Source: Candidatus Blautia faecigallinarum
GTDB lineage: Bacteria; Bacillota; Clostridia; Lachnospirales; Lachnospiraceae
Reading direction: 5' to 3'
DNA length: 64,000 nucleotides
Assembly: GCA_019116385.1 (NCBI GenBank)
Contig: DXBU01000016.1
Coordinates: 1-64,000 of the forward strand
The notes under the pieces are model-generated. The model searched no databases and had not been told where the DNA came from. It worked only from the letters and a program-made list of their open reading frames with translations. How positions within the stretch are numbered: position 1 is the first letter of the stretch; each line of letters starts with the position of its first letter. Shown here one piece after another: positions 33,987-42,431 of the stretch. A program made the translations under genes and the position numbers.

Positions 33987-35336
33987 ATGAAAGAAATGGC
34001 AAAAAGAACGGCGGTGGCCGGGCTTGCAGGTGTGATGGCAGTATCGGTGCTTGCAGGATGCGGAGAAAAGAATTTAGACGGGACAAAGACCGTGGCGACA
34101 GTGAACGGCACGGAGGTGCCTTTAGGCGTTGTGAGCCTTTACGCACGGCAGCAGCAGGCACAGACGGAAGCTCTTTATCTGAGCCTTATGGGAGATTCCA
34201 TGGCGATCTGGGACACGGAGGTGGAAGAAGGAGTCACCTACGGCCAGCAGCTTGTGGATCAGTGCCTGGAATCCGTAGAATTGATGTATATCATGAAAGA
34301 AAAAGCCGGAGATTTCGGCGTGGAGGTCACTGAAGAGGATCAGAGCGCCATTGGGGAAGCTGCGGCTGCCTTTATAGAAGAAAACACAGAAGAGACCCTG
34401 GAGGCCCTTGGCGTATCTGAGGAGCAGGTAAAAACCCTTCTGGAGCTTGAGACCTACTACACACGCATGCGCGATCCTATCGTGGCCGACGTGGATACAG
34501 AGATCCCTGAGGATGAGGTACAGCAGGCCGGCTTCACTTATGTGAGCATCAACACCAGCAGCGAGGACCTGACCGAGGAAGACAAAGAGACAAGAAAAGA
34601 GCAGGCACAGGAGATCCTGGATAAGATGCTGGCAGATCCAGAGGCAGACATGGACGAGACGGCGAAGGAGGTCAGCGAGGATTATTCCGCCCTTTCCGGA
34701 AATTTTGCCTTTAATGAAAGCGACAACGAAGAGGTGGGAGAGTCCACCTATGCGGAAGAAGTGATCACCGCACTGCGCGGTCTTGAAGACGGAGAAGTCT
34801 ATGACAGCGTGATCGAGACGGATACCGGATATTATATCGTCCGCCTGGACACCCAGTATGATGAGGAAGCTACGGAATCCAAGAAGGAATCTATCATTTC
34901 TGCAAGAGAGAGCGATCTTTACACAGAGACCACGGACGGATGGCTGGAAGAAGCAGATATCACCACCGACGAAAAGGTATTGGAAACACTGGTGGTAACA
35001 GACAGCCACGGCTTCACCATCCAGTCAGCGGAGACAGAGGAAACGGAAGCGGCGGATGAGACTTCTGAGACTGCAGATGAGACCGCTGATGCAGCAGAGG
35101 AGGATGCTGACGCGGATGAGACAGAAGCGGAAACTGAGACAGACGCTGCAGCAGAGGAAGAAACTGTGACGGAGGACGCCGCAGAGACGGAAAGCGCCGA
35201 GGCGGAGGCTTCCGATGCAGAAGAAGAAACCGGCACAGAGACGGATTCCGGCAGTGACACGGCAGAAGAAGCAGAAACTTCCGCAGACGGCACAGAAGCG
35301 GAAGATACGGCAGCAGATACAGCCGACGCCGAATAA
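33987..35336 (+). CDS. SurA/PrsA-like parvulin foldase lipoprotein with acidic tail
   Basis: This 449-aa lipoprotein (VLAGC, Cys25) has a SurA N-terminal-like helical domain (about 40-155). A parvulin-like PPIase region follows (about 165-290), with KEVSEDYSALSGNFAF and LEDGEVYDSVIETDTGYYIVRL split across about 215-285. It probably helps fold exported proteins. Residues about 350-449 are almost only Glu, Asp, Ala, Thr and Ser. The ATG at 33987 follows GGAGG (33977-33981); an in-frame ATG at 33975 overlaps that site. A second extracytoplasmic foldase of another fold is at 21226. Confidence 0.8.
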   Translation: MKEMAKRTAVAGLAGVMAVSVLAGCGEKNLDGTKTVATVNGTEVPLGVVSLYARQQQAQTEALYLSLMGDSMAIWDTEVEEGVTYGQQLVDQCLESVELMYIMKEKAGDFGVEVTEEDQSAIGEAAAAFIEENTEETLEALGVSEEQVKTLLELETYYTRMRDPIVADVDTEIPEDEVQQAGFTYVSINTSSEDLTEEDKETRKEQAQEILDKMLADPEADMDETAKEVSEDYSALSGNFAFNESDNEEVGESTYAEEVITALRGLEDGEVYDSVIETDTGYYIVRLDTQYDEEATESKKESIISARESDLYTETTDGWLEEADITTDEKVLETLVVTDSHGFTIQSAETEETEAADETSETADETADAAEEDADADETEAETETDAAAEEETVTEDAAETESAEAEASDAEEETGTETDSGSDTAEEAETSADGTEAEDTAADTADAE

Positions 35337-35356
35337 GACCAGAGGAGAAAAAATTT

Positions 35357-36487
35357 ATGGGTCCGGAAAATTCCCTTACACGGGCGCAGATCAAGCGCCG
35401 GAACAGGAGCAATATCTACCGTGTTATTTTGGAGAATCCCGGCATTTCCCGCCAGGAGATCGCCCGCGCGCTGGATCTGTCCCTTCCCACAGTGCTGAAT
35501 AACCTGACAGACCTGACAGAGGAAGGGCTGGTGCAGAAGGTGGGCGCCCTTGGGGATACCGGAGGGAGAAAGGCCTATACCTATGGGATCGTGCCGGACG
35601 CGCGCACGGCGGTGGGATTCGATATCACCAGACATCATATCACGGCAGTGCTGATCGACCTGAACGGAGAGATCATGAGCCGTATCCGCATCCGTATGGA
35701 TTTTCAGCGGACGGATGAATATATGCGCAGGCTGGGGGAGATCGTAGGATCGCTGATCGCCGAGGCGGGGGTAAAGAAGGAGTCTGTCCTGGGCGTGGGA
35801 TTTGGCGTGCCGGGACTGATCACAGAGGACAATCAGAAGGTCTTTTACGGGAAGATCCTGGACTTTGACGATGTGACGCTGGGAGAATTTTCCAGGTATA
35901 TTTCGTTTGACGGAGCATTGTTTAACGACGCGGATGCGGCGGCGTATGCCGAGTTCCATTCCCATCCGGATCTGGAAAATGCCTTTTATGTTATGCTTAG
36001 CAACAATGTGGGCGGGGCTTTGATCATGAACGGACAGGTGTGGAGAGGAAGAAATCTCTGCGCCGCGGAGATCGGACATATTACCCTGGATCCGGACGGC
36101 CCCAGGTGCTACTGCGGCCAGAAGGGCTGCATGGACATTTACTGTGCGGCTACGGTGCTGGACAGCGGATATGACGATAGCCTGGAAAAATTTTTCGGGC
36201 ATCTCCGTCAGGGTGAGGAGAAAGCGGTATCCATTTGGAACGAGTATCTGGATCACCTTGCAAAAGCCATTAATGTGCTCCGGCTTCTGTTGGACTGCCC
36301 CATCATCCTGGGCGGATATGTGGGCGCTTATATGAACGACTATATAGAAGAGCTTCGGGAGCGGGCGGAAAAGCTTTATTCTTTCCAGTCCCCGGCATCA
36401 GAGGTGCTTTGCTGCCAGTGCAGGAAGGAAGCCATTGCCGCAGGGGCCGCTTTAAGATTTATCACAGATTATATTGCAGCTATATAA
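35357..36487 (+). CDS. ROK-family transcriptional regulator
   Basis: This 376-aa protein has an N-terminal MarR-like winged helix (about 8-75, NPGISRQEIARALDLSLPTV). A ROK sugar-kinase-like domain follows, with GVGFGVPGLI, NNVGGALIMNGQ and the ROK zinc motif CYCGQKGCMDIYC near 255-268. Members such as XylR or NagC bind sugars and repress catabolic operons. It starts 20 nt after the foldase gene with AGAGGAG upstream. The downstream dehydrogenase operon, preceded by two paired inverted repeats, is the most obvious candidate target. Confidence 0.88.
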   Translation: MGPENSLTRAQIKRRNRSNIYRVILENPGISRQEIARALDLSLPTVLNNLTDLTEEGLVQKVGALGDTGGRKAYTYGIVPDARTAVGFDITRHHITAVLIDLNGEIMSRIRIRMDFQRTDEYMRRLGEIVGSLIAEAGVKKESVLGVGFGVPGLITEDNQKVFYGKILDFDDVTLGEFSRYISFDGALFNDADAAAYAEFHSHPDLENAFYVMLSNNVGGALIMNGQVWRGRNLCAAEIGHITLDPDGPRCYCGQKGCMDIYCAATVLDSGYDDSLEKFFGHLRQGEEKAVSIWNEYLDHLAKAINVLRLLLDCPIILGGYVGAYMNDYIEELRERAEKLYSFQSPASEVLCCQCRKEAIAAGAALRFITDYIAAI

Positions 36488-36530
36488 AAATTACAGTTCA
36501 CACCGGATGACAGGATTCCGGCAGACTATT

Positions 36531-36577
36531 ATCCCCCTTTTTCCGGTGATGTGCCGGGAGAAGGGGGATTTATTTTT
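36531..36577 (+). terminator. Terminator after the ROK regulator
   Basis: ATCCCCCTT (36531-36539) pairs with AAGGGGGAT (36561-36569), with an inner CCGG pair, followed by TTATTTTT. Confidence 0.85.
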
Positions 36578-36591
36578 GCAGGCGTATACTA

Positions 36592-36620
36592 TCCCTTAAA
36601 ATTAATATACGGATAAGGGA
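36592..36620. promoter_or_regulatory. Operator copy 1: TCCCTTA-N15-TAAGGGA
   Basis: This inverted repeat has TCCCTTA at 36592-36598 and TAAGGGA at 36614-36620. A second copy with identical spacing lies 53 bp downstream. The 313-bp gap 36488-36800 holds the ROK terminator, these two sites and the promoter; no gene was seen. Confidence 0.65.
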
Positions 36621-36644
36621 AAGATATCTCTAAGAATTGAATAT

Positions 36645-36673
36645 TCCCTTATTCCACGTTTAAATTTAAGGGA
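36645..36673. promoter_or_regulatory. Operator copy 2: TCCCTTA-N15-TAAGGGA
   Basis: TCCCTTA is at 36645-36651 and TAAGGGA at 36667-36673. The match extends to TATTCCCTTA/TAAGGGAATA (36642-36676). It lies 31 bp upstream of the -35 box. Confidence 0.7.
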
Positions 36674-36704
36674 ATAAAGGAGGGCAGAAGGCAATGGTTG
36701 CCGG

Positions 36705-36733
36705 TTGACAACCAGGGAAAATGGATGTAAAAT
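36705..36733 (+). promoter_or_regulatory. Promoter of the dehydrogenase/UroD-family operon
   Basis: Perfect TTGACA (36705-36710), a 17-bp spacer and TAAAAT (36728-36733). The two operators lie upstream of it, a position suited to activation or looping. Confidence 0.82.
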
Positions 36734-36800
36734 CGTTTTATAAAATAACTTTATTAAACGAGACCGGATCATAAAATCCATAAAAGAAAGGAGTAAACAT

Positions 36801-37874
36801 ATGCTGCCAAAAACAATGAAAGCTTTAGTTGCCTATGGAAAAAATGATTATCGTCTGGAAACGGATTATCCTGTGCCGGAGTGCGGCCCGGACGATATCA
36901 TCATTAAAACAGAAGCCTGTGGGATCTGTGCCGGAGACCTGAAATGCATGCATGGCGCAGAGCGGTTCTGGGGAGACGAGAAGACGCCGTCCTGGGTACA
37001 GCCGCCCTTTATCCCTGGTCATGAGTTTCTGGGGCGCATCGTGGAAATGGGAGAGAATGTAAAGGGCTGGAAGCTGGGAGACCGGATCACAGCGGATCAG
37101 ATCGTTCCCTGCGGAGAATGCCGGTTCTGCAAAAGCGGAAGATACTGGATGTGCGAACCTCATGCTACCTTTGGCTTCCAGAAAAATAATAACGGCGGCA
37201 TGGCAGAATATGTCCGCTATCCAAAGACTGCTGTCCTTCACAGAGTACCGGAGGAGATGCCTTTAGAGAAGGCGCTTCTGATCGAGCCTTATTCCTGCTC
37301 CAAGCACTGTGTGGACAGGGCACAGATCGGAAATGAGGACGTGGTAGTGATCTCCGGGGCAGGTACCCTTGGCCTTGGAATGATCACGTATGCCAGAATG
37401 AAAAATCCTGAGAAGCTGATCGTGCTGGATATGTTGGATGAGCGCCTGGAGAAGGCAAAGGAGTTCGGCGCGGATCTGGTGATGAATCCCGGAAAGGTGG
37501 ACGTGGAGAAGGAGATCAAAGCATTGACAGAGGGCTATGGCTGTGATATTTATATTGAAGCCACCGGACATCCATCCAGCGTGATCCAGGGGCTGAACAG
37601 CATCCGCAAGCTTGGAAGATTTGTGGAATTCAGTGTGTTCGGCAGTGCGGCCACCGTGGACTGGAGCATCATCGGAGACGGAAAGGAACTGGATGTGCTG
37701 GGGTCTCACCTTTCTCCTTACTGCTATCCATTTGTCATCGAACACATTAACAAAGGCGACTTAAAGACAGAGGGTGTGGTTTCCTCTGTGTACAGACTGG
37801 ATCAGTGGAAGGAAGCCTTTGATAAGGCCACGGGCAGGGATGGAGATCTTAAGGTGGCATTTACCTTTGAATAA
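36801..37874 (+). CDS. Zinc-dependent medium-chain alcohol/polyol dehydrogenase
   Basis: This 357-aa MDR enzyme has the catalytic-zinc residues (CGICAGDLKCMHG, then PGHEFLGRI), the structural-zinc four-cysteine lobe (CGECRFCKSGRYWMC) and a Rossmann motif GAGTLGLGMI. A YDIYIEATGH-like stretch occurs as CDIYIEATGH. The sequence resembles sugar-alcohol dehydrogenases of the sorbitol/erythritol type, so NAD-linked oxidation of a polyol is likely, substrate unknown. AAAGGAG precedes the ATG. It leads an operon with a UroD-family gene 26 nt downstream. Confidence 0.82.
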   Translation: MLPKTMKALVAYGKNDYRLETDYPVPECGPDDIIIKTEACGICAGDLKCMHGAERFWGDEKTPSWVQPPFIPGHEFLGRIVEMGENVKGWKLGDRITADQIVPCGECRFCKSGRYWMCEPHATFGFQKNNNGGMAEYVRYPKTAVLHRVPEEMPLEKALLIEPYSCSKHCVDRAQIGNEDVVVISGAGTLGLGMITYARMKNPEKLIVLDMLDERLEKAKEFGADLVMNPGKVDVEKEIKALTEGYGCDIYIEATGHPSSVIQGLNSIRKLGRFVEFSVFGSAATVDWSIIGDGKELDVLGSHLSPYCYPFVIEHINKGDLKTEGVVSSVYRLDQWKEAFDKATGRDGDLKVAFTFE

Positions 37875-37900
37875 ATTTTTCTCATGGAGATAGATTGCTT

Positions 37901-39070
37901 ATGAATGCGTCAGAACGGCTGCTGGGGACTTTGAATTTTGAAAAAATGGAAGAAGGGGGCGCTGTTGCGGAGACTTTTTTTCCATGGACACTTACATTGG
38001 ACAGATGGAGAGAAGAAGGACTTCCGGAAAAGTTTACTTCCGCGTACTTATATCCGCCGGCGAAAGACCGGAGCAGGCGCTATTTTAATGATCTTATGAC
38101 AGAACCGGTATATGAGTACGAGCAGTTTTTTGGCCTGGACGGAGTGAAACGGATGTCCTTTCGGATCCCGTTCAAGTGCTTTGATGAAAAGACCCTGGAA
38201 GAGACAGAGGAATATACCATAAAACTGGACGAGGATGGCTGGACAAGAAAATATTACAAGAACAGAGACCTGGTACAAGAATTACAGCCTGTTATCCGGG
38301 AGGAAGAAGACTGGAACCGGTTAAAGGAGAAAATCCTATTTGAACTGGAGCATTTCTGCGGGGATGAGAAGCTGAAAGAAATATATGGAAAATACAGGGA
38401 AGAGCATGAAAGAGGAGAGTTTTCCATCCGTTTTCGTGCATCCGGTTTTTTCTGGACTCCCAGAGAACTTTTAGGAGTGGAGGAGCATCTGCTTGCCTTC
38501 TATGAAATGCCGGAACTTCTTCACGAAATAAACCGCTTTGTTTTGGAAACGTATCTGGAATATTTCGATAAGATCTTTTCCATCCTTCAGCCGGAAGTGA
38601 TCTTATTCGAGGAGGACTTAAGCGGCGCTAATGGACCGATGATCTCCCCGGCGATGTTCGATGAATTTGTAGGGGATTATTATAAAGAGCTGGTTCCGTT
38701 TTTAAAGAAAAAGGGTGTAAAGAATGTGTTTGTGGATACAGACGGAGACTTCCGGCAGTTGATCCCGAACTTTTTAAAGGCAGGGGTTGACGGTTTTCTG
38801 CCCATGGATGTAAATGCGGGAATGGACATTGTTCAGGTGAGAAAAGAATTTCCGGATGTAAAATTTATCGGCGCATTTAATAAGCTGGCCATTGCGGAGG
38901 GAAAAGAAGCGATCGACCGGGAATTTGAGCGGCTTCTTCCAGTGATCCGCCAGGGTGGATACATACCGGGGGCCGATCATCAGATAGCACCGTCTACAGC
39001 CCTAGAGAACTACCGTTATTATTTAAAAAGCTTGAAAGAAGTAATGAGACAAGCAGGAATAAACAGATAA
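37901..39070 (+). CDS. Uroporphyrinogen decarboxylase (UroD/MtaA) superfamily protein
   Basis: The 389-aa protein has the UroD-like barrel layout. A C-terminal half reads FVDTDGDFRQLIPNFLKAG, GFLPMD, FIGAFNKLAIAEG and GGYIPGADHQIAPST. Corrinoid:thiol methyltransferases of this superfamily normally have a zinc-binding His-x-Cys in the place where this protein has VDTDGD, so that chemistry is doubtful. No corrinoid protein is encoded nearby, and heme-type UroD function is unlikely given the dehydrogenase partner. ATG at 37901 is chosen; a TTG at 37895 nearer the GGAG is a possible start. Confidence 0.72.
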   Translation: MNASERLLGTLNFEKMEEGGAVAETFFPWTLTLDRWREEGLPEKFTSAYLYPPAKDRSRRYFNDLMTEPVYEYEQFFGLDGVKRMSFRIPFKCFDEKTLEETEEYTIKLDEDGWTRKYYKNRDLVQELQPVIREEEDWNRLKEKILFELEHFCGDEKLKEIYGKYREEHERGEFSIRFRASGFFWTPRELLGVEEHLLAFYEMPELLHEINRFVLETYLEYFDKIFSILQPEVILFEEDLSGANGPMISPAMFDEFVGDYYKELVPFLKKKGVKNVFVDTDGDFRQLIPNFLKAGVDGFLPMDVNAGMDIVQVRKEFPDVKFIGAFNKLAIAEGKEAIDREFERLLPVIRQGGYIPGADHQIAPSTALENYRYYLKSLKEVMRQAGINR

Positions 39071-39272
39071 ATTATTTCGGTCAAAAAAAGTCGACCTTTC
39101 CCGTTTTTCTGGATATTTCATTAAATATCTGTTACACTAAGGATATACAGACAGGGAAGGATGGTGAAAAAAGAGTTGTCCTTCTACAGAAGATAAAATA
39201 AGAAAATACAGATCGAAGACATTGAAAAGCACATGAGACAAAAATATGAAATGAAGAAAAAGGGGATGCCTC

Positions 39273-40094
39273 ATGGCGAATACGAAGCACGAAGATGCGA
39301 TCATGAAAATGGGTTTCGATTATTTTCGTGACAATATATTAAAAACGTTGGGAATTGATTATGACTTTGTGGAGATTGGCCCGACAGAACTGGTGGAACT
39401 GACGATTCACTCCTTGTATATGGATTTTACATTTCTGACTAAGAATGGAATCTATATACATATTGAATTTCAGACCACAGACGGAAAAGATGAGGATTTG
39501 CGGCGATTTCACGCATATGAAGCAGTATATTCTCATAAGACAGAAAAAAAGGTGATCACGTATGTGATCTATTCCGGAGGGATCAAAAAAACAAAAGCTG
39601 AGCTGAATTGCGGCCTGTACCTATATCGCGTAAATCCAATCTATATAAATGTACAGGACGCAGAAGAAGTTTTCCGGAAGTTAAAGATAAAAAGAGACGC
39701 AGATGAACCGTTTACAGATGAGGATTTTGCCAGATTGTCTCTTACTCCTCTGATGAGCAGAAAAACGGAAAGAAAAGAAACCATAAAAGAAGCACTCCTT
39801 CTGGCAAAGAGCAATAAAAGTATAACGTCTCAGAAATCAATGGCAATACTTTACGCTCTGGCGGATAAATTTCTGGAGGGAGCAGAATTAGATGAGATCA
39901 GGGAGGTGGTTTCGATGACAAGGATTGGCCAGATGCTTTTGGACGAGGGCATGAAAAAAGGCCGCGAACAGGGCCGTGAGCAGGGCATCGATCTGGCGGA
40001 AAAGCTGCTGGATGCCGGAAGGGTAGAAGATCTTAAGCGTGCGGTCAAAGATAAAGAGTTTCGGGAGGAGCTGATCAAGGAATTCCAGATCTGA
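39273..40094 (+). CDS. Rpn-family PD-(D/E)XK nuclease-like protein
   Basis: This 273-aa protein has a nuclease-like core (about 30-110), with MDFTFLTKNGIYIHIEFQTT giving the Asp and Glu-x-Gln residues of the PD-(D/E)XK fold. A helical middle follows, then GMKKGREQGREQGIDLAEKL, the charged GREQG repeat common in this family. It appears complete, unlike the shortened relative at 1188. Rpn proteins are recombination-promoting nucleases often called putative transposases, but no terminal repeats were found here. AAGGGG precedes the ATG. A weak hairpin and AT-rich sequence fill 39071-39272. Confidence 0.78.
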   Translation: MANTKHEDAIMKMGFDYFRDNILKTLGIDYDFVEIGPTELVELTIHSLYMDFTFLTKNGIYIHIEFQTTDGKDEDLRRFHAYEAVYSHKTEKKVITYVIYSGGIKKTKAELNCGLYLYRVNPIYINVQDAEEVFRKLKIKRDADEPFTDEDFARLSLTPLMSRKTERKETIKEALLLAKSNKSITSQKSMAILYALADKFLEGAELDEIREVVSMTRIGQMLLDEGMKKGREQGREQGIDLAEKLLDAGRVEDLKRAVKDKEFREELIKEFQI

Positions 40095-40141
40095 CCTGTG
40101 CCGGAGAGCTCCATAAATATGAGAAATGATTTCCAAAATTA

Positions 40142-40208
40142 AAAAAGAGATTATCCTGCAGCCGTTTATGCTGCCCATGTGCAACACGGGACAGGATAAT
40201 CTCTTTTT
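40142..40208. terminator. Strong bidirectional terminator
   Basis: AAAAAGAGATTATCCTG (40142-40158) is the exact complement of CAGGATAATCTCTTTTT (40192-40208). It can serve both the Rpn gene and the convergent HAD gene. Confidence 0.92.
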
Positions 40209-40263
40209 ATAAGTTTTAAAGGGCTTATAAGTATTCAAGGACCCGCTCATGGGAGCGCGGTAT

Positions 40264-41064
40264 TTACCCGATCAGCCCGAAATGCAGCATAGCGTTATAG
40301 ATCCCGTCCTGATCCACGTCCGTGGTCTGATAAGAACAGCAGGGAAGGATCTCTTCCATGGAATTTCCCATGGCGATGCTGTGGCCGGCGTATTCCAGCA
40401 TAGGCAGGTCGTTGGTGCTGTCGCCGAAGGCGTAACTGTTTTCCAGGGGGATGTCCAGCTTTTTCAGAAGAAATTCCATGCCGGTAGCCTTGGAACAGGA
40501 TTTCTGCGTGACCTCCCAGATACGCCTGCCGTGATCAAAATAGCGGAAATGCTCTTCGCAGAAAGCGCGGAATTTTTCTTCCAGAGTATCCTCCTGGAGA
40601 AAAGCCAGGAACTTATCAAAGGTGAAGGACTCGGCCTGCCGGCGGGGAAATCTGCATAGATCCACAGCCTTGACCCGGTCTTTTAAGTGCTCCACATCCA
40701 TACAGCTTACCGGAGAATCTCCGTCATAAAGGATCCCGGAGGGCTGTTCAAAGAAAGCGGCCACCCGGCATTCACGGAGGACCGCGATCGTTTTCCGGCA
40801 AAGCTCATGGGGGACCGTGCTGGAGAAAAGAAGCTGGCCGTGCATGTAGATCTGGGAACCGCATCCGCATACATAGCCGTCAAAATCAAGTTCCCGGATC
40901 AAAGGCGAGATCATGCCAAGGGTGCGCCCGGAATTTACAAAAAGCAGATGACCCTGTTCACGGGCTTTTTTTAATGCCAGCTTTGCGCTTGCGGGGACGG
41001 AAAAAGGGGGAGCGGTAAGCAGCGTTCCGTCAATATCAAAAAACAGTATCTTCTGATCCTTCAT
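40264..41064 (-). CDS. Cof-type HAD-superfamily phosphatase
   Basis: This 266-aa hydrolase has HAD motif I FFDIDGTLL with both Asp residues, motif II VNSGRT, a C2 cap domain (about 85-185), a Lys in SCSKATGMEFLL, and motif IV AFGDSTNDLPML. Such Cof/YidA enzymes dephosphorylate sugar phosphates or similar small molecules. It overlaps the upstream DUF4317 gene by 29 bp, so the two are cotranscribed from the minus strand. Confidence 0.9.
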   Translation of the reverse strand: MKDQKILFFDIDGTLLTAPPFSVPASAKLALKKAREQGHLLFVNSGRTLGMISPLIRELDFDGYVCGCGSQIYMHGQLLFSSTVPHELCRKTIAVLRECRVAAFFEQPSGILYDGDSPVSCMDVEHLKDRVKAVDLCRFPRRQAESFTFDKFLAFLQEDTLEEKFRAFCEEHFRYFDHGRRIWEVTQKSCSKATGMEFLLKKLDIPLENSYAFGDSTNDLPMLEYAGHSIAMGNSMEEILPCCSYQTTDVDQDGIYNAMLHFGLIG

Positions 41065-42205
41065 CGGTAAAATTCTCCTTATTTTTCATTGTCACACGGA
41101 TCCCGTTTACCTCTACGTTGTCCTCCATGGGGATCACCAGACAGCGGCGGCCGTCAATGACGCGGGTTTCCACCAGGTCCGCCCGGTCCGGCTGCACATG
41201 GATCACCACATCCGGGGTCTTGATCTCGAAGCGGCGGGTATTGGTGAGGTTGGAGGCCATGAGGGAGGCTTTTTCTCCGGCAGCGATCTCATACTGCTCG
41301 TCGAAGGATTCCAGCTTTTCCTCCTCCACGCCGCAGTCTTCAAACAGCCGTTTCACCTCGGATTTTGTAAGGACCACCGGTTCCGGTTCGTCCTTCTGGG
41401 CTTCCACCAGTTCGGTGAGCCTTTCATGGATATTAATGACTGTATCATAGGCACAGTCTTCTCCCAGAGTATCCTCCACAAGGGCGTTGAAGGAATCCCT
41501 CTGGCCGCCTGCGGAAAGGGGCGTGCTGCAGCCGAACAGCTCGTCCACAAAGGTGCTGCGCAGCTCTTCGGCATTTTTTGTATAATATAAGATACCGTGG
41601 ATATCCGTACTGCGGTCGTTAAATACCGGGAACAAAAATCCCAGATCCGGCATTTCCACGATCCAGTCCCGGATGCGGTCCTCGATGCTGTTGGTCTCCG
41701 CGTTGTAGCAGAGACCTGCCTTGGAAAGCTTCACCGGGCAGATGCTGCAGAGGATATGCTCGTAGATCTCATCGGAGGCATCGAACATTTCCTGGCCGTC
41801 GGAGGATTTGCCGGGGATATCATAAACGGCATGGATCAGGATGATATAATAATTTTCCCCATAATCATAATTTTCAATGATCTTGTCATAAAAGGCTTCC
41901 GTCAGTTCGTCGTCCTGGAGCTTGCTGTTTTTCAGGCGAAGGAGAAATTCCTGGGTACCGCCCTCCTGTTCCTGCTCCAGAGGAAATTCCATATTGATCA
42001 GGTTTTTTCCGATAGTGCCAGAAAGTGTTTTCTTAAAGATCTCAAAGTACTTGAACATTTCTTCCTCGGAAAGGGAAAGAAATGCCTCCTTCAGTTCCGT
42101 CTTTTTATTTTTTTCTCCGTCCACATAGCAGCCGCAGATGCGGGTAATGGAGCAGTTGGCCGGGGAAAACTGTTTCTTTATTTCAGATATTTCTTTTTTA
42201 TTCAT
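41036..42205 (-). CDS. DUF4317 family protein
   Basis: The 389-aa cytoplasmic protein begins MNKKEISEIKKQFSPANCSIT split here as MNKKEISEIKKQF and NCSITRICGCYVD. It continues with LSEEEMFKYFEIFKKTLSG and a DLGFLFPVFNDRSTDIHGI region, all characteristic of DUF4317. No function is known. The ATG at 42205 follows AAGAGGTG; the frame allows two more upstream codons. It overlaps the phosphatase gene and is divergent from the sugar-sensing cluster. Confidence 0.85.
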   Translation of the reverse strand: MNKKEISEIKKQFSPANCSITRICGCYVDGEKNKKTELKEAFLSLSEEEMFKYFEIFKKTLSGTIGKNLINMEFPLEQEQEGGTQEFLLRLKNSKLQDDELTEAFYDKIIENYDYGENYYIILIHAVYDIPGKSSDGQEMFDASDEIYEHILCSICPVKLSKAGLCYNAETNSIEDRIRDWIVEMPDLGFLFPVFNDRSTDIHGILYYTKNAEELRSTFVDELFGCSTPLSAGGQRDSFNALVEDTLGEDCAYDTVINIHERLTELVEAQKDEPEPVVLTKSEVKRLFEDCGVEEEKLESFDEQYEIAAGEKASLMASNLTNTRRFEIKTPDVVIHVQPDRADLVETRVIDGRRCLVIPMEDNVEVNGIRVTMKNKENFTDEGSEDTVF

Positions 42206-42386
42206 AGACACCTCTTCTTATTGATATTTTATGTACAAATCCCATAAAGCAGGATTCTTTTTTATAGGAAACCGCGTTTCCATGAAAGCTGCGGCGGATA
42301 TACCAGGCCGCAGAGCCAAGCTTTATTATAGCCCAGAATTTTATGAAGGGCAAGATAACAAAATAATACTCAATTTTGTCTTTGAA

Positions 42387-42395
42387 TGTTATAAT
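42387..42395 (+). promoter_or_regulatory. Extended -10 promoter of the sensing operon
   Basis: TGTTATAAT, an extended TGN-TATAAT -10, without a clear -35. It lies 36 bp before the ATG at 42432. Confidence 0.55.
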
Positions 42396-42431
42396 GAAAA
42401 AAGATCTATGGAAATACAGGAAGGGAAACCA

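Noticed and set aside
33914..35412. Long serine/valine-rich minus-strand open frames opposite the acidic foldase tail
   Set aside because: They are produced by the GC-rich Glu/Ala/Asp codons of the tail on the other strand.
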